A stretch of 64,000 nucleotides of DNA from Nomascus leucogenys (lineage: Eukaryota; Chordata; Mammalia; Primates; Hylobatidae): positions 71,141,883-71,205,882 of the forward strand of contig NC_044398.1 of NCBI RefSeq assembly GCF_006542625.1. Reading direction: 5' to 3'. Position numbers and translations under genes: made by a program. The stretch's first letter is position 1. Each line of letters opens with the position of its first letter. Below are positions 1 to 11,579 of the stretch, in pieces. The notes below the pieces were generated by a model. That model had not been told where the DNA came from. It made no database searches and worked only from the letters and a program-made list of their open reading frames with translations.

Positions 1-1183
1 GTTTTTGTCAATTTGGTGCCCTTGGCATATGAGCAGGATGAAGATGATCCAAGTAGCTTGGCCTCTGGCCTTCACTTGTTTTAAAAGAACTGCTAATCTT
101 TGTTCTAATTTTGTATACTGGGTTTCCATGTAATATTTTCTTTGGGATTGGTAGTTATAAGGGTCTGCTATAAAGTAAATAAATACACTAACAGTTTCAA
201 AAATAATAAAGAACTTTTTAAAGAACACATTACTAGGCGTAAATTTTTTAAAAAATTTAATGGGAATTTTTTGTTTTAATACGTCTCTAATTCTAGTATC
301 AAATGAAGTAGACTTTGATTAGAATGTATGTGCTTTTTTTTTTTTTTTTTAGCTTCTCAATGTGTAAGCTTAAAGCTTTTTTAGGTTTTATGTATGCCCT
401 CAGACTCATTCATTTCTTTAAATTTGTCAGACTCTTCTAAGCTAATATTCACATATTACAGTCTTTCTGTCCTCAGCGCTTATGATGATCCTTAACATAT
501 AGTTGATATTTAGTCAGTTTTTTTTAAATTGAGGGAAATGGACCCCATGGAGGTAGACTTTGGCTTACTTTGTCTCATTTCTTTTCTTGCAGTGCTTCTG
601 CTGGCCTCTCTCTTAAGCAGTAGAAGAATAAAAAGTAGTTTCTTTGAGGGTATAAAAGCCCTTGAGATAGTTTCACTTTAAGCTTAAAAGATTTTCTTGT
701 CATTTTACCTCTAAAATTTGATTTTCGTGTTTCTTTTCAGTATGTATTTTCTGAACCCTCCTTTTGTGCATTTTAAATGAACCTATATTTGGTAACTCTT
801 CCCAGCAATGCCTTTTTCTTTTTTGTAAGGAACCTGATACGTCATTCTATGCCTATGTGGTATTTAGGGAGGCAGATGGTATAATAGAAGGAGAAATGAG
901 CAGTACATCAAAACCAGGGCCAGCTTCTGCCACTTTCATTCATCTTTTTAGTAAATAATTATTGAATATCTATCTTCTGTGTGCTAGGTATTTACTAGAA
1001 GTTTGTGCTTGTGTTTTAATTAATAGACTTTATTTTCTTAGAAATGCCATTTTCACAAATTATTTTCTTTTAGATACTAAGATCTAGTCTGTAATAAAGT
1101 ATTAAGTACTATAATTAATGAGCAATATTAAAAATTAATATAAAAATATAATCAAAATACAGGCATTATAAAAATTGAAAATA
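1..1183. other. Single-copy AT-rich sequence, no gene seen
   Basis: I see no recognisable repeat family, splice-bounded exon or long reading frame here. There is a run of about 20 T at 336-350. The 64-codon plus-strand frame at 764-958 has no supporting features and AT-rich composition like its surroundings. It may be intergenic or intronic. Confidence 0.5.
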
Positions 1184-1476
1184 CTGGTGGAGTGTGGTGG
1201 CTTACATCTATAATCCCAACACTTTGGGAAGCCGAGCCAAGAGGATTGCTTGAGGCCAAGAGATTGAGACCAGTCTGGAAAACAGAGTGAGACCCTATCT
1301 CTACAAAAAATACAAAACATTAGGTGGGCAGAGTGGCATACATCTGCAGTCCTGGCTACTCTGGAGGCTGGGGTGTTGGGATTGTTTGAGCGCAGGAGTT
1401 CGAGATTACAATGAGCTATGATTGTGCCATTGCATTCCAGCCTGGGTTACAGAGCTGTCTCCAAAAAAAAAAAAAA
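1184..1476 (+). mobile_element. Alu SINE, old (AluJ-like), plus strand
   Basis: The order of landmarks is that of a full Alu: a left-arm box B-like segment, the 'atcccaacactttggga' block at about 1214, the A-rich middle at about 1303-1318, a right arm starting near 1324 and a terminal A tract at 1463-1476. Many differences from the Alu consensus, with 'gcctgggttacagagctgtctcc' at the 3' end, point to an AluJ-age copy. It lies just outside the large nested L1 that begins at about 1556. Confidence 0.9.
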
Positions 1477-1594
1477 TTTGAAACAAACGACTTTTCCTTG
1501 GTTGTTGGAGATTGGTATATATTGTCATGGAAGATCAAAAGTAAAATTATGAGCAGAGAGGAGGCAGAGCAAAATGGCTGAACAGAAGCCACCA

Positions 1595-1903
1595 GGCCAG
1601 GCGTGGTGGCTCACACCAGTAATCTCAGCACTTTGGAAGGCCAGGTGAGCAGATCACCTGATGCCAGGAGTTAAAAGATCAGACTGGTCAATATGGTGAA
1701 ACCCCGTTTCTACTAAAAATACAAAAATTAGCCAGGCATGGTGGCGTGCGCCTGTAATCCCAGCCACTGGGGAGTCAGAGGCAGGAGAATCGCTCGAACC
1801 TGGGAGGTGGAGGTTGCAGTGAGCCGAGATCGTGACACTGCACTCCAGTCTGGGCTACAGAATAAGACTGTGTTTCAAAAAAAAAAGAAAAAAGAAAAGA
1901 AAA
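1595..1903 (+). mobile_element. AluS-like SINE inside the 5' UTR of element A
   Basis: A full two-arm Alu starting GGCCAGGCGTGG and ending in an A-rich tail with interspersed G. It is flanked by the 9-bp target-site duplication AAGCCACCA at 1586-1594 and 1902-1910. The flanking sequence rejoins as continuous L1 5' UTR, so the Alu inserted after element A. Confidence 0.93.
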
Positions 1904-2353
1904 GCCACCAGCAGTCATCCAGTCACCTCCTTGTGGGAACACCAGATTGAACAACTATGCACATGAAAAAGCACCTTTATGAGAACCAGAAGCAGAGATG
2001 AGTGATCATAGTACCTAGTTTTAAAATCATAATAAGGAAAGAGGTACTGAAGAGGGTAGGAAAGACTCGTCCTCCATTCCCTGGCAGCAGCTATGGGCCA
2101 CTGAGATCATATCTGTGTGCTTGGGGAAGGGAGAGTGCAGGGATTATCAGACATTGCCTTAGAACTCAGTGCTGCCCTGTCACAGTGGAATGCAACACAG
2201 GGTAGAACTCAGCTGGTGCCCATTGAGGGAGCATTAAGACCAGCCCTACTCAGAAGTGAATTGTCTATCTCAGCAGTGGGAACCTGAGTTGTGGCAAGCC
2301 TTGATACTGCGGGTTAAAGTCCTCTGGGGTCCTTGATAAACTTGACAGACAGT

Positions 2354-2762
2354 TGTATTAGTCTGTTCTTACACTGCTATAAAGAAATACCTGAGACTGG
2401 GTAATTTATAGAGAAAAGAAGTTTAACGGGCTCACGGTTCTGCAGGCTGTATAGGAAGCATAGTGGCTTCTACTTCTGGGGAGGCCTCAGGAAACTTACA
2501 ACCATGGCGGAAGGCAAACGGGAGACAGAAACATCTTACATGTCCAGAGCAGGAGCAAGCAGATGGGGGAGGTGCCATACACTTGTAAACAACCAAATCT
2601 CATGAGAACTCACTATTGCGATGATAGCACCAAGGGGGGTGGCGTTAAACCGTGAGAAACTGCTTCCATTATGTAATCACCTTCCACCAGGTCCCATCTC
2701 CAACATTGGAGATTACAATTCAACATCATATATGAGTGAGGACACAGACCCAAATCATACCA
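2354..2762 (-). mobile_element. MaLR solo LTR (MST/THE1 type), minus strand
   Basis: On the plus strand the element begins TGTATTAGTCTG and ends near CAAATCATACCA, the reverse complement of a MaLR LTR. Interior blocks such as 'gagactgggtaatttata' and 'aaccatggcggaaggcaaa' match this family. The edges carry a 5-bp duplication ACAGT (2349-2353) versus GCAGT (2763-2767) with one mismatch. L1 5' UTR resumes directly after it. No internal ERV sequence is present, so it is a solo LTR; the choice between MST and THE1 is uncertain. Confidence 0.85.
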
Positions 2763-4339
2763 GCAGTCTAGGACACAAGGACTGCAATTCCTGGCCTAGT
2801 TTTGGTGCTGTACTATGCTGGGCTTGGAGATAGTGGACTTGCGGTGCCTATAACCTAATGAGACACCAGCTGGGATGCCCAAGTGAGTGCCTGTCTCACC
2901 CCTCCGTTAACCCTAGGGAGTCCAGCTCGCAATTCTAAGAAAACCTCTTTCTCCCTGCTTGAACAAAGGAGAAGGGAGCGTTAAACACGACTTTGTTCTT
3001 CCAACTTGGATACCGACTCAGCCACAGTAGATAGAGGACCAGGCAGAGTTCTGAGGCCTCCATTTCAGGTTTTAGCTCCTGGATGACATTTCTAGACACA
3101 TCCTAGGCCAGAAGGAAATCCAGTTTCGAAGGGAAGTACCTGGTCCCGGCAGGATTTATCACCTGCTGACGAAAGTGCTCTTGGGCCCTGAATAATCAGC
3201 AGTAGTAGCTAAGCAGTACTCACTGCTGGCCTCAGGTAAGATTCAGAGCTATTCTGGCTTCAGGTGTGACCCAGCACATTCCAGCTGTGGTGGCTACGGG
3301 TAATGACTTTTTCTACTTGAGGAAAGGAGAGAGGAGACTAAGGGGATTTTGTTTTGCTGCTTGGGTAACAGCTCAGCCACAGTAGGGTAGAGCACCAAGT
3401 GGGCTCATGGGGCCCCCACTTTTAGGCCCTGGCTCCAGGGTGGCATTTCTGGATCTGCCCTGGGCCAGAGGGAAGCCCAGTGTCCTAAAAGGAGAGAGAC
3501 TCAGGACTGGCAGCATTCAGCATAAGCTGACCGAAAAGCCCTTGGGCCTTGAGTGAACACTGGTGGTAGCCAGACCATACTCCCTTCAGGGTTCGGGCAG
3601 TGGTGGCCATAGGGTGAGACTTCCCTACCTGAGGAAAAGGGAGAGAAGACTGGGAAGAACTTTGTCTTGTGGCTCAGTTGCCAGCTCAGCCACAGCGGAA
3701 TAGAGCACCAGGTAGATTCCTAAGGTCCCTGATTCTCAACCTTGGCTCCTGAATGGCACCTCTGGACCTGCCCAAGGCCAGGAGCAACTTGCTCCCCTGA
3801 AGCAAACAGGACATAAGCCTGGCTGGATTTGTCACCTGCTGATTGTAGAGCCCTTAGACTTGAGCGAACATAGATGGGGTAGCCAGGCATTGGTCACTGT
3901 AGTCCTTAGTGAGACCTCGTGTGTGCTGGCTTTCCAAAGTCTAATCCAAAGCAATACAACTAGTGGTGACCACAGGGATGCTTGTTTTACCTCTCCCCCA
4001 GCGCCAGGCAGCTCTGCACAGAGAGACTCTGTTAAGGGAAGAGAACGAAGTGTCTGCCAGGGAATCCAGGGAATTCTGGATATTACCCAAGACCACCAAG
4101 GTGTACCTCAATGAGCCAGTAAGCGCTACAGCATTACTGGGCTTGAGGTACTTCCTAATGCAGATATTACCGCAGTGACCAAAGACCAAAGATCATAACA
4201 CCCTTTGAATACTTGTAAAGCCTTCCCAAGAATGATGGGTACAAACAAGTCTAGACCTTGAAGACTACAATAAATGCTTAACTCCTCAGTGCCCAGGCAC
4301 CAACGAATATCCACAAGCATGAAAACCATCCGGGAATAC
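2763..4339 (+). mobile_element. L1 5' UTR segment of element A
   Basis: A moderately GC-rich stretch built of diverged repeating units, each carrying 'agctcagccacag' or a variant (about 3018, 3371, 3688) and a 'gcccttgggcct'-type block (about 3180, 3538, 3850). This is the known architecture of the 5' UTR of older primate L1s. It would once have held the L1 sense promoter. Small plus- and minus-strand frames in it are not genes. Confidence 0.8.
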
Positions 4340-5512
4340 ATGACCTCACCAAACAAACTAAATAAAGCACCAGTGACCAGTACTGGAGAGGCAGAGATAT
4401 GTGACCTTTCAGAGAATTCAAAATAACTGCATTGAGGAAACCCAAAGACATGATGTAATCCTATTCCTATTCCAGAGAAGGAATTCAGTATCCTATGAGA
4501 TAATTTTAACAAAGAGATACAAATAATTAAAAAGATCAAGCAGGGCAGGTGCGGTAGCTCATGCCTATAATCCCAGCACTTTGGGAGGCTAAGACAGGTG
4601 GATTGCTTGAGGTCAGAAGTTCGAGACCATCCTGGGCAACATGGTAAAACCCTGTCTCTACTAAAAATACAAAAAATTAGCTGGGTGCAGTGGCACACGC
4701 CTGTAGTCCCAGCTACTCAGAAGGCTGAGGTGGGTGGATCACTTGAGTCTGGGAGACAGATGTTGCAGTGAGCTGAGATTGCACCACTGCACTCAAAATA
4801 TTTTTTAAAAAGCAGAAATTCTGGAGTTGACAAATGCAGTTGACACACTGAACAATGCATCAGAGTCTATTAACAGCAAAAATGATCAAGCAGAAGAATT
4901 AATGAGCTTGAAGATGGGCTATTTAAAAATATACGGTCAAAGGAGACAAAAGAAATGAGAATAAAGAAAAGTGAAGTATGTTTACAAGATCTAGAATGTA
5001 GCCTCATAAGGGCAAATCTGAGACTCTGACCTCAAAAAGGAGATAAAGAGAGAGATGGGGTAGAAAGTTTATTCAAAGAGGTAATGGAGAACTTCCCAAA
5101 CCTTAGAGAAAGTTATCAGTATTTAAGTACAATAAGGTTATAGAACAACTAAGCAGGTTTAACCCAAATAAGACTACCTGAAGACATTTAATAATCAAAC
5201 TCCCAAAGGTCAAGGATAAAGAAAGGATCCTAAAAGCAGCAAGAGAAAAGAAACAACATACAATGGAGCTCAATACATTTGGCAGCCAACTTTTCGTAAA
5301 AACCTTACAGGTCAGGAGAGAGTGGCATGACATATTTAACATGCTGAAAGAAAAAATATATATATTAGAATAGTATATCTGGCAAAAATGTCCTTCAAAC
5401 ATAAAGGAGAAATACTTCCCCAGGCAAAAAACCTGAGGGACTTCGTTGATCTCAGACCTCTTGTATGAGAAATGCTAAAGGGAGTTTTTAAGTGTGAAAG
5501 AAAAGGACATTA
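4340..5512 (+). pseudogene. L1 ORF1 relic of element A
   Basis: The reading begins at an ATG at about 4340 ('atgacctcaccaaacaaact') and can be followed to 'aaggacattaatgagcaataa' near 5520. L1 ORF1 encodes the RNA-binding trimeric protein of the L1 particle. This copy is interrupted by an Alu at 4544-4807 and has many stops and frameshifts, so no product is expected. The coiled-coil region precedes the Alu-disrupted part, and the more conserved RRM/CTD part lies at about 5100-5500. Confidence 0.8.
4544..4807 (+). mobile_element. Alu SINE, 3'-truncated, in L1 ORF1
   Basis: A left arm, A-rich linker and most of a right arm are present, but the sequence stops at 'caccactgcactc' and runs directly into an A/T tract before L1 resumes at about 4808. 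The L1 word 'aaaaag..caagcag' precedes it and 'aaaaagcag' follows it, suggesting a target-site duplication that has partly decayed. The missing last 30-40 bp of the right arm must come from a later deletion. Confidence 0.85.
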
Positions 5513-5755
5513 ATGAGCAATAAGAAATCATCTGAAGATACAGAACTTACTGGTAATAATATGTACACAGGAAAACAAAGAATACTGTAACACTGAAGTT
5601 ATGGTGTGTAAACTACTCATATCTTAAGTAGAAAGACAAAAAAGATGAACTGATCAAGAATAATAACTACAACAACTTTTTAAGACATAGTACAATAAGA
5701 TATAAATAGAAACAACACAAAGTTAAAAAGTGGGGAGACAGTGTAAAGTTTTTAT

Positions 5756-6228
5756 TAGCAGAGCTATATTAACCAAAACAGCATCATAGTGGCATAAAAA
5801 TAGACACACAGACCAATGGAACACAATAGAGAATCCAGAAGTAAATCTGTACATCCACAGTGAACTCATTTTCAGCAGAGATGCCAAGAACATACAGTGA
5901 GGAAAAGACAGTCTCTTTATTAAATGCTGCTTGGAAAACTGGATATCTATATGTACAAAAATGAAACTGGACCTGTCTCTCACCATACACAAAAATCAAA
6001 AATAGACCAAAGACTTAAATATAAGAATTCAGACTGTTAGTACTAAAGGACATCTTTGGAGAAACATTTCAGTACTTTGAACTGGGGAAAGATTTCCCCA
6101 CAAGCACAAACAGCCAAAGCAAAAATGGACAAATAGGATTACATCACGTTGAAAAGCTTCTATGTGACAACAAAAGGAGGCATACAAACAGCAAAGAAGT
6201 AAATGAAAAGCTACTCATGATCACTGAT
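5756..6228 (+). pseudogene. L1 ORF2 C-terminal fragment of element A
   Basis: Sequence equivalent to the last third of L1 ORF2 ('aaccaaaacagcatcatagtg', 'gaccaatggaacacaataga') follows the inter-ORF spacer with no reverse-transcriptase or endonuclease region between. The coding sense is plus, with stops throughout. It is cut at 6229 by the THE1 LTR and resumes at 9934. Confidence 0.75.
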
Positions 6229-6642
6229 TATATTAGTCTGTTCTCATGCTGCTGATAAAGACATACCTGAGACAGGGCAATTTTCAAAAGAAAGAGGTTT
6301 AATGGACTTACAGTTCCACATGGCTGCGGAGGCTTCACAATCATGGTGGAAGGCAAGGAGGAGCAAGTCATATCTTACATGGATGGCAGCAGGCAAAAAA
6401 GACAGCTTGTGCAGGGAAACTCCCATTTTTATTTTTTAATTTTTTTAATTTTTTGTTATACTTTAAGTTTTAGGGTACATGTGCACAATGTGCAGGTTTG
6501 TTACATATGTATACGTGTGCCATGTTGGTGTGCTGCACCCATTAACTCATCATTTAACATTAGGTGTATCTCCTAATGCTATCCCTCCCCGCTCCCCCCA
6601 CCCCACATCAGGCCCCAGTGTGTGTCCACGTGTTCTCATTGT

Positions 6643-7386
6643 TCAGTTCCCACCTATGAGTGGGAACATGTGGTATTTGGTTTTTTGTCCTTCTGATAGT
6701 TTGCTGAGAATGATGGTTTCCAGTTTCATCCATGTCCCTACAAAGGACATGAACTCATCAATTTTTATGGCTGCATAGCATTCCATGGTGTCTATGTGCC
6801 ACATTTTCTTAATCCAGTCTATCATTGTTGGACATTTGGATTGGTTCCAAGTCTTTGCTATTGTGAATAGTGCCTGAGTAAACATATGTGTGCATGTGTC
6901 TTTATAGCAGCATGATTTATAATCCTTTGGGTATATACCCAGTAATGGGATGGCTGGGTCAAATGATATTTCTAGTTCTAGATCCCTGAGGAATCGCCAC
7001 ACTGACTTCCACAATGGTTGAACTAGTTTACAGTTCCACCAACAGTGTAAAAGTATTCCTATTTCTCCACATCCTCTCCAGCACCTGTTGTTTCCTGATT
7101 TTTTAATGATGGCCATTCTAACTGGTGTGAGATGGTATCTCATTGTGGTTTTGATTTGCATTTCTCTGATGGCCAGTGATGATGAGCATTTTTTCATGTG
7201 TCTTTTGGCTGCATAAATATCTTCTCTTGAGAAGTGTCTGTTCATATCCTTCGCCCACTTGTTGATGGGGTTGTTTGTTTTTTTCTTGTAAATTTGTTTA
7301 AGTTCTTTGTAGATTCTGGATATTATCCCTTTGTCAGATGAGTAGATTGCAAAAATTTTCTCCCATTCTGTAGGTTGCCCGTTCAC
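6643..7386 (-). pseudogene. L1 ORF2p C-terminal fragment (element C)
   Basis: A 247-codon open stretch equal to the extreme C-terminus of L1 ORF2p. It includes the cysteine-rich motif 'CWRGCGEIGILLHCWWNC' and ends at the usual terminal 'IGGN'. ORF2p is normally about 1275 residues with endonuclease and reverse transcriptase domains. Here those domains are separated by stops or absent, so this is a remnant rather than a gene. Confidence 0.85.
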
Positions 7387-7410
7387 TGTGATGGTAGTTT
7401 CTTTTGCTGT

Positions 7411-9176
7411 TCAAAAGCTTTTTAGTTTAATTAGATCCCATTTGTCAATTTTGGCTTTTGTTGCCATTGCTTTTGGTGTTTTAGACGTGAAGTCCTTGCC
7501 CATGCCTTTGTCCTGAATGGTATTGCCTAGGTTTTCTTGTAGGATTTTAATGGTTTTAGGTCTAACATTTAAGTCTTTAATCCATCTTGAATTAATTTTT
7601 GTATAAGGTGTAAGGAAGGGATCCAGTTTCAACTTTCTACATATGGCTAGCCAGTATTCCCAGCACCATTTATTAAATAGGGAATCCTTTCCCCATTGCT
7701 TGTTTTTGTCAGGTTTGTCAAAGATCAGATAGTTGTAGATATACGGCATTATTTCTGAGGGCTCTGTTCTGTTCCATTGGTTTATATCTCTGTTTTGGTA
7801 CAGTATCATGCTGTTTTGGTTACTGTAGCCTTGTAGTATAGTTTGAAGTCAGGTAGCGTAATGCCTCCAGCCTTGTTCTTTTGGCTTAGGATTGACTTGG
7901 CAATGTGGGCTCTTTTTTGGTTCCATATAAACTTTAAAGTAGTTTTTTTCCAATTCTGTGAAGAAAGTCATTGGTAGCTTGATGGGGATGGCTTTGAATC
8001 TATAAATTACCTTGGGCAGCATGGCCATTTTCACGATTCTTCCATCCCATGCGCATGGAATGTTCTTCCTTTTGTTTGTATCCTCTTTTATTTCATTGAG
8101 CAGTGGTTTGTAGTTCTCCTTGAAGAGGTCCCTCACATCCCTTTGTAAGTTGGATTCCTAGGTATTTTATTCTCTTTGAAGCAATTGTGAATGGGAGTTC
8201 ACTCATGATTTGGCTGTTTGTCTGTTATTGGTATATAAGAATGCTTGTGATTTTTGCACATTGAGTTTGTATCCTGAGACTTTGCTGAAGTTGCCTGTCA
8301 GCTTAAGGAGATTTTGGGCTGAGACAATGGGGTTTTCTAGATATACAATCATGTCATCTGCAAACAGGGACAATTTGACTTCCTCTTTTCATAATTTAAT
8401 ACCCTTTATTTCCTTCCCCTGCCTGATTGCCCTGGCCAGAACTTCCAACACTATGTTGAATAGGAGTGGTGAGAGAAGGCATCCCTGTCTTGTACCAGTT
8501 TTCAAAGGGAATGCTTCCAGTTTTTGCCCATTCAGTATGATACTGGCTGTGGGTTTGTCATAGATAGCTCTTATTATTTTGAGATACATCCCATCAATAC
8601 CTAATTTATTGAGAGTTTTTACCATGAAGGTTGTTGAATTTTGTCAAAGGCCTTTTCTGCGTCTATTGAGATAATCATGTGTGTTTTGTCTTTGGTTCTG
8701 TTTATATGCTGGATTACGTTTATTGATTTGCGTATGTTGAACCAGCCTTACATCCCAGGGATGAAGCCCACTTGATCATGGTGGATAAGCTTTTTGATGT
8801 GCTGCTGGATTCGGTTTGCCAGTATTTTATTGAGGATTTTTGCATCGACGTTCATCAGGGATATTGGTGTAAAATTCTCTTTTTTTGTTGTGTCTCTGCC
8901 AGGCTTTGGTATCAGGATGATGCTGGCCTCATCAAATGAGTTAGGGAGGATTCCCTCTTTTTCTGTTGATTGGAATAGTTTCAGAAGGAATGGTACCAGC
9001 TCCTCCTTGTACCTCTGGTAGCATTCGGGTGTGAATCCATCTGGTCCTCGACTTTTTTTGGTTGGTAGGCTATTAATTATTGCCTCAATTTCAGAGCCTG
9101 TTATTGGTCTGTTCAGAGATTCAACTTCTTCCTGGTTTAGTCTTGGAAGGATGTATGTGTCCAGGAATTTATCCAT
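7411..9176 (-). pseudogene. L1 ORF2 reverse-transcriptase region, broken (element C)
   Basis: Consecutive minus-strand frames (7411-7809, 7849-8136, 8389-8625, 8748-9176) cover the RT and thumb regions of ORF2p. The fragment at 8389-8625 holds the RT palm with 'GTRQGCLLSPLLFNIVLEVL', and the one at 8748-9176 holds the N-terminal RT block with 'GPDGFTPECYQ'. They are split by frameshifts and stops, so no active enzyme is encoded. Confidence 0.82.
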
Positions 9177-9933
9177 TTCTCCTAGATTTTCTAGTTTATT
9201 TGCATAGAGGTGTTTATAGTATTCTCTGATGGTAGTTTGTATTTTTGTGGGATTGGTGGTGATATCCCCTTTATCATTTTTTATTGCGTCTATTTGATTC
9301 TTCTCTCTTTTCTTCTTTATTAGGCTTGCTAGCAGTCTATCAATTTTGTTGATCTTTTCAAGAAACCAGCTCCTGGATTCATTGATTTTTGAAGGGTTTT
9401 TTGTGTCTCTATCTCCTTCAGTTCTGGTCTGATCTTAGTTATTTCTTGCCTTCTCCTCCCTTTTGAATGTGATTGCTCTTGTTTCTCTAGTTCTTTTAAT
9501 GGTGATGTTAGGGTGTCCATTTTAGATCTTTCCTGCTTTCTCTTGTGGGCACTTAGTGCTATAAATTTCCTTCTACACACTGCTTTGAATGTGTCCCAGA
9601 GATTCTGGTATGTTGTGTCTTTGTTCTCGTTGATTTCAAAGAACATCTTTATTTCTGCCTTCATTTCGTTATGTACCCAGTAGTCATTCAGGAGCAGGTT
9701 GTTCCGTTTCCATGTAGTTGAGCGGTTTTGAATGAGTTTCTTAATTCTGGAAACTCCCATTTTTAAAACCATCAAATCTCAGGAGACTCATTCACTATCA
9801 TGAGAACAGCTCAGGAAGGACCCACCCCTATAATTCAATCACCTCCCCACTGGGTTCCTCCCACCACATGTGGGAATTGTGGTAGTTACAATTCAAGATG
9901 AGATTTGGGTGGGGACACAGCCAAACAATATCA

Positions 9934-10335
9934 CTGATTATGAGAAAAATTAAAATCAGAACTACAAGGAGATATCTCATTCCAGCTAAATGACTTGTGT
10001 CCAAAAGATAGGCAACAACACACTGATGAGGATGTGAAGAAAAGGGAACCCATGTACCATGCTGATGGGATTGTAAAGTAGTATAATCACTATGGAGGAT
10101 GGTTTGGAGGTTCCTCCAAAAACCAAAAATAGGGCTACCATGTGCTCCAGCAATATTACTGCTATGTGTATACCCCAAAAGAAGGAAATCAGTATATCAA
10201 AGAGATGTAGCACTGGAGTGCTACACTCCTGTGTTCATTGTAGCACTATTCACAATAGCTAAGATTTGGAAGCAAGCTAAGTGTCCATCAAAAGATGACT
10301 GGATAGAATGTGGTACATTATACAATAAAAATGAA
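9934..10335 (+). mobile_element. Element A continued: ORF2 C-terminal remnant
   Basis: After the THE1 LTR the older L1 resumes with words typical of the ORF2 C-terminal region ('gcactattcacaatagcta' near 10243, 'gtacattata' near 10313). It is interrupted near 10335 by element B. The motif AATGTGGTACAT at 10307-10318 recurs at 14707-14718 where element A resumes, marking the diverged target-site duplication of element B. Confidence 0.75.
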
Positions 10336-10687
10336 ATTTAATTTGAAGAAAATCAGTCAAAACTATACAGTTGTATGGGAATTAAATATGCTCCTGAATG
10401 ACTTCTTAGTAAATAATGAAATTAAGGCAGAAAACAAGAAGTTATTTGAAACTAATGAGAACAAAGATACAACATACTAGAATCTCTGGGGCACAGATAT
10501 GGCAGCACTAAAAGGGAAATTTCTGGCACTATACACCCACATCAAAAATTAGAAAGTACTCAAATTAACCTAATGTCACAACTAGAAGAACTAGACAGGT
10601 AAGGGCAAACCAACCTCAAAGCTCGCAGAAGACAAAAAAATAACCAAAGTCAGAGCTGAACTGAATGAGATTAAAACATGAAAAACT

Positions 10688-10995
10688 GGCCGGGCGCTGT
10701 GGCTCACGCCTGTAATCCCAGCACTTTGGGAGGCTGAGGTGGGCAGATCACAGGGTCAGGAGTTTAAGACCAGCCTGGCCAACATAGTGAAACCCCATCT
10801 CTACTAAAAAATACAAAAAATAAGCCAGGTGTGGTGGCAGGCACCTGTAATCCCAGCTACTTGGGAGGCTGAGGCAGGAGAATCGCCTGAACCCGGGAGG
10901 CGGAGTGAGCTGAGATTATGCCATTGCACTCCAGCCCGGGCAATAATAGCGTGAGACTCTGTCTCAAAAAAAAAAAAAAAAAAAAAGAAAGAAAG
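10688..10995 (+). mobile_element. AluS-like SINE in element B
   Basis: A complete two-arm Alu starting GGCCGGGCGC and ending in an A tract with three GAAA units. The 13-bp target-site duplication AAACATGAAAAAC lies at 10674-10686 and 10996-11008. A short deletion in the right arm joins 'ggcgga' to 'gtgagctgag', so the usual 'ggttgca' is missing. Confidence 0.94.
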
Positions 10996-11069
10996 AAACA
11001 TGAAAAACCATACAAGGACCAACAAATCCAGAAGATAGTTTTTTTGAAAGAATTAATAATATAGACTGT

Positions 11070-11579
11070 ACCGGGGACTGTTGTGGGGTGGGGGGATGGG
11101 GGAGGGATAGCATTAGGAGATATACCTAATGCTAAATGATGAGTTAATGGGTGCAGCACACCAACATGGCACATGTATACATATGTAACAAACCTGCACG
11201 TTGTGCACATGTACCCTAAAACTTAAAGTATAATAATAATAAAAAAAAGAAAAAAAAATGGTGTCTTACAGGACAATAGAATAATATTATAGAATTCTAA
11301 ATACCAAAGTACATTGAAATTCAAGTTAACTTTCACATTTATTAAAAGTCTAAATAAAATTCTTGATAATTAGTCTCTAAAATGTATAAATCTGCTGCAG
11401 ACATGTGCACATAAATTATAATAAAGAACGTTGGTATGCAATTTGATTCAAAGTGCTTTTTAGTAAAGTACATAATGATGCATGCGGAGGAGATGCAGGT
11501 ATATTTAATTGGATATGATTAAAATAATGATGTGTGTTTAAAATAATAATATATTAAAAATTTTAAATGTAAAAAAAAT
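11070..11579 (+). mobile_element. Short L1PA 3' end with candidate 3' transduction
   Basis: The first ~190 bp (11070-11260) are the last part of a young L1 3' UTR, including the G-rich tract and 'cttaaagtataataataat', ending in an A-rich run at about 11242-11260. The next ~315 bp (11261-11571) match no repeat I recognise and end in a second A run at 11572-11579. The whole insert is flanked by the 11-bp duplication ATATAGACTGT at 11059-11069 and 11580-11590. One duplication enclosing both parts means they integrated together, which is the signature of an L1 3' transduction. Confidence 0.85.

Larger units (their letters stand above)
6432..9748 (-). mobile_element. Element C: young 5'-truncated L1 (L1PA-type)
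   Basis: A 3.3-kb L1 on the minus strand. The poly-A tail reads as T-rich sequence at about 6432-6455, the 3' UTR follows, and the 5' end is truncated inside ORF2 just after the endonuclease domain at 9748. A perfect 17-bp target-site duplication GGAAACTCCCATTTTTA lies at 6415-6431 and 9749-9765, inside the THE1 LTR. Low divergence and the L1PA-type 3' UTR suggest a mid-age L1PA subfamily. The nucleotides for the catalytic FADD motif are still readable at about 8339-8366 on the minus strand, but the frame is broken repeatedly. Confidence 0.93.
6229..9933 (-). mobile_element. THE1 LTR split by a young L1
   Basis: LTR sequence occupies 6229-6431 and 9766-9933, together about 370 bp, which is the usual length of a THE1 LTR. 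The pieces read as one element once the intervening L1 is removed. The outer edges show the 5-bp duplication CTGAT at 6224-6228 and 9934-9938, as expected for MaLR integration. It is a solo LTR on the minus strand, inserted in the ORF2 remnant of element A. Confidence 0.9.

Noticed and set aside
4126..4698. 190-codon minus-strand frame
   Set aside because: It runs antisense across L1 5' UTR/ORF1 and into an Alu. The N-terminal part is typical Alu translation ('CPGWSRTSDLKQSTCLSLPK').
5740..5770. L1 RNA splice junction as the cause of the ORF2 loss in element A
   Set aside because: The bases at the junction do not match a clean exon-exon join predicted from GT-AG sites in L1; simple deletion is at least as good. 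Kept only as an open question in the findings.
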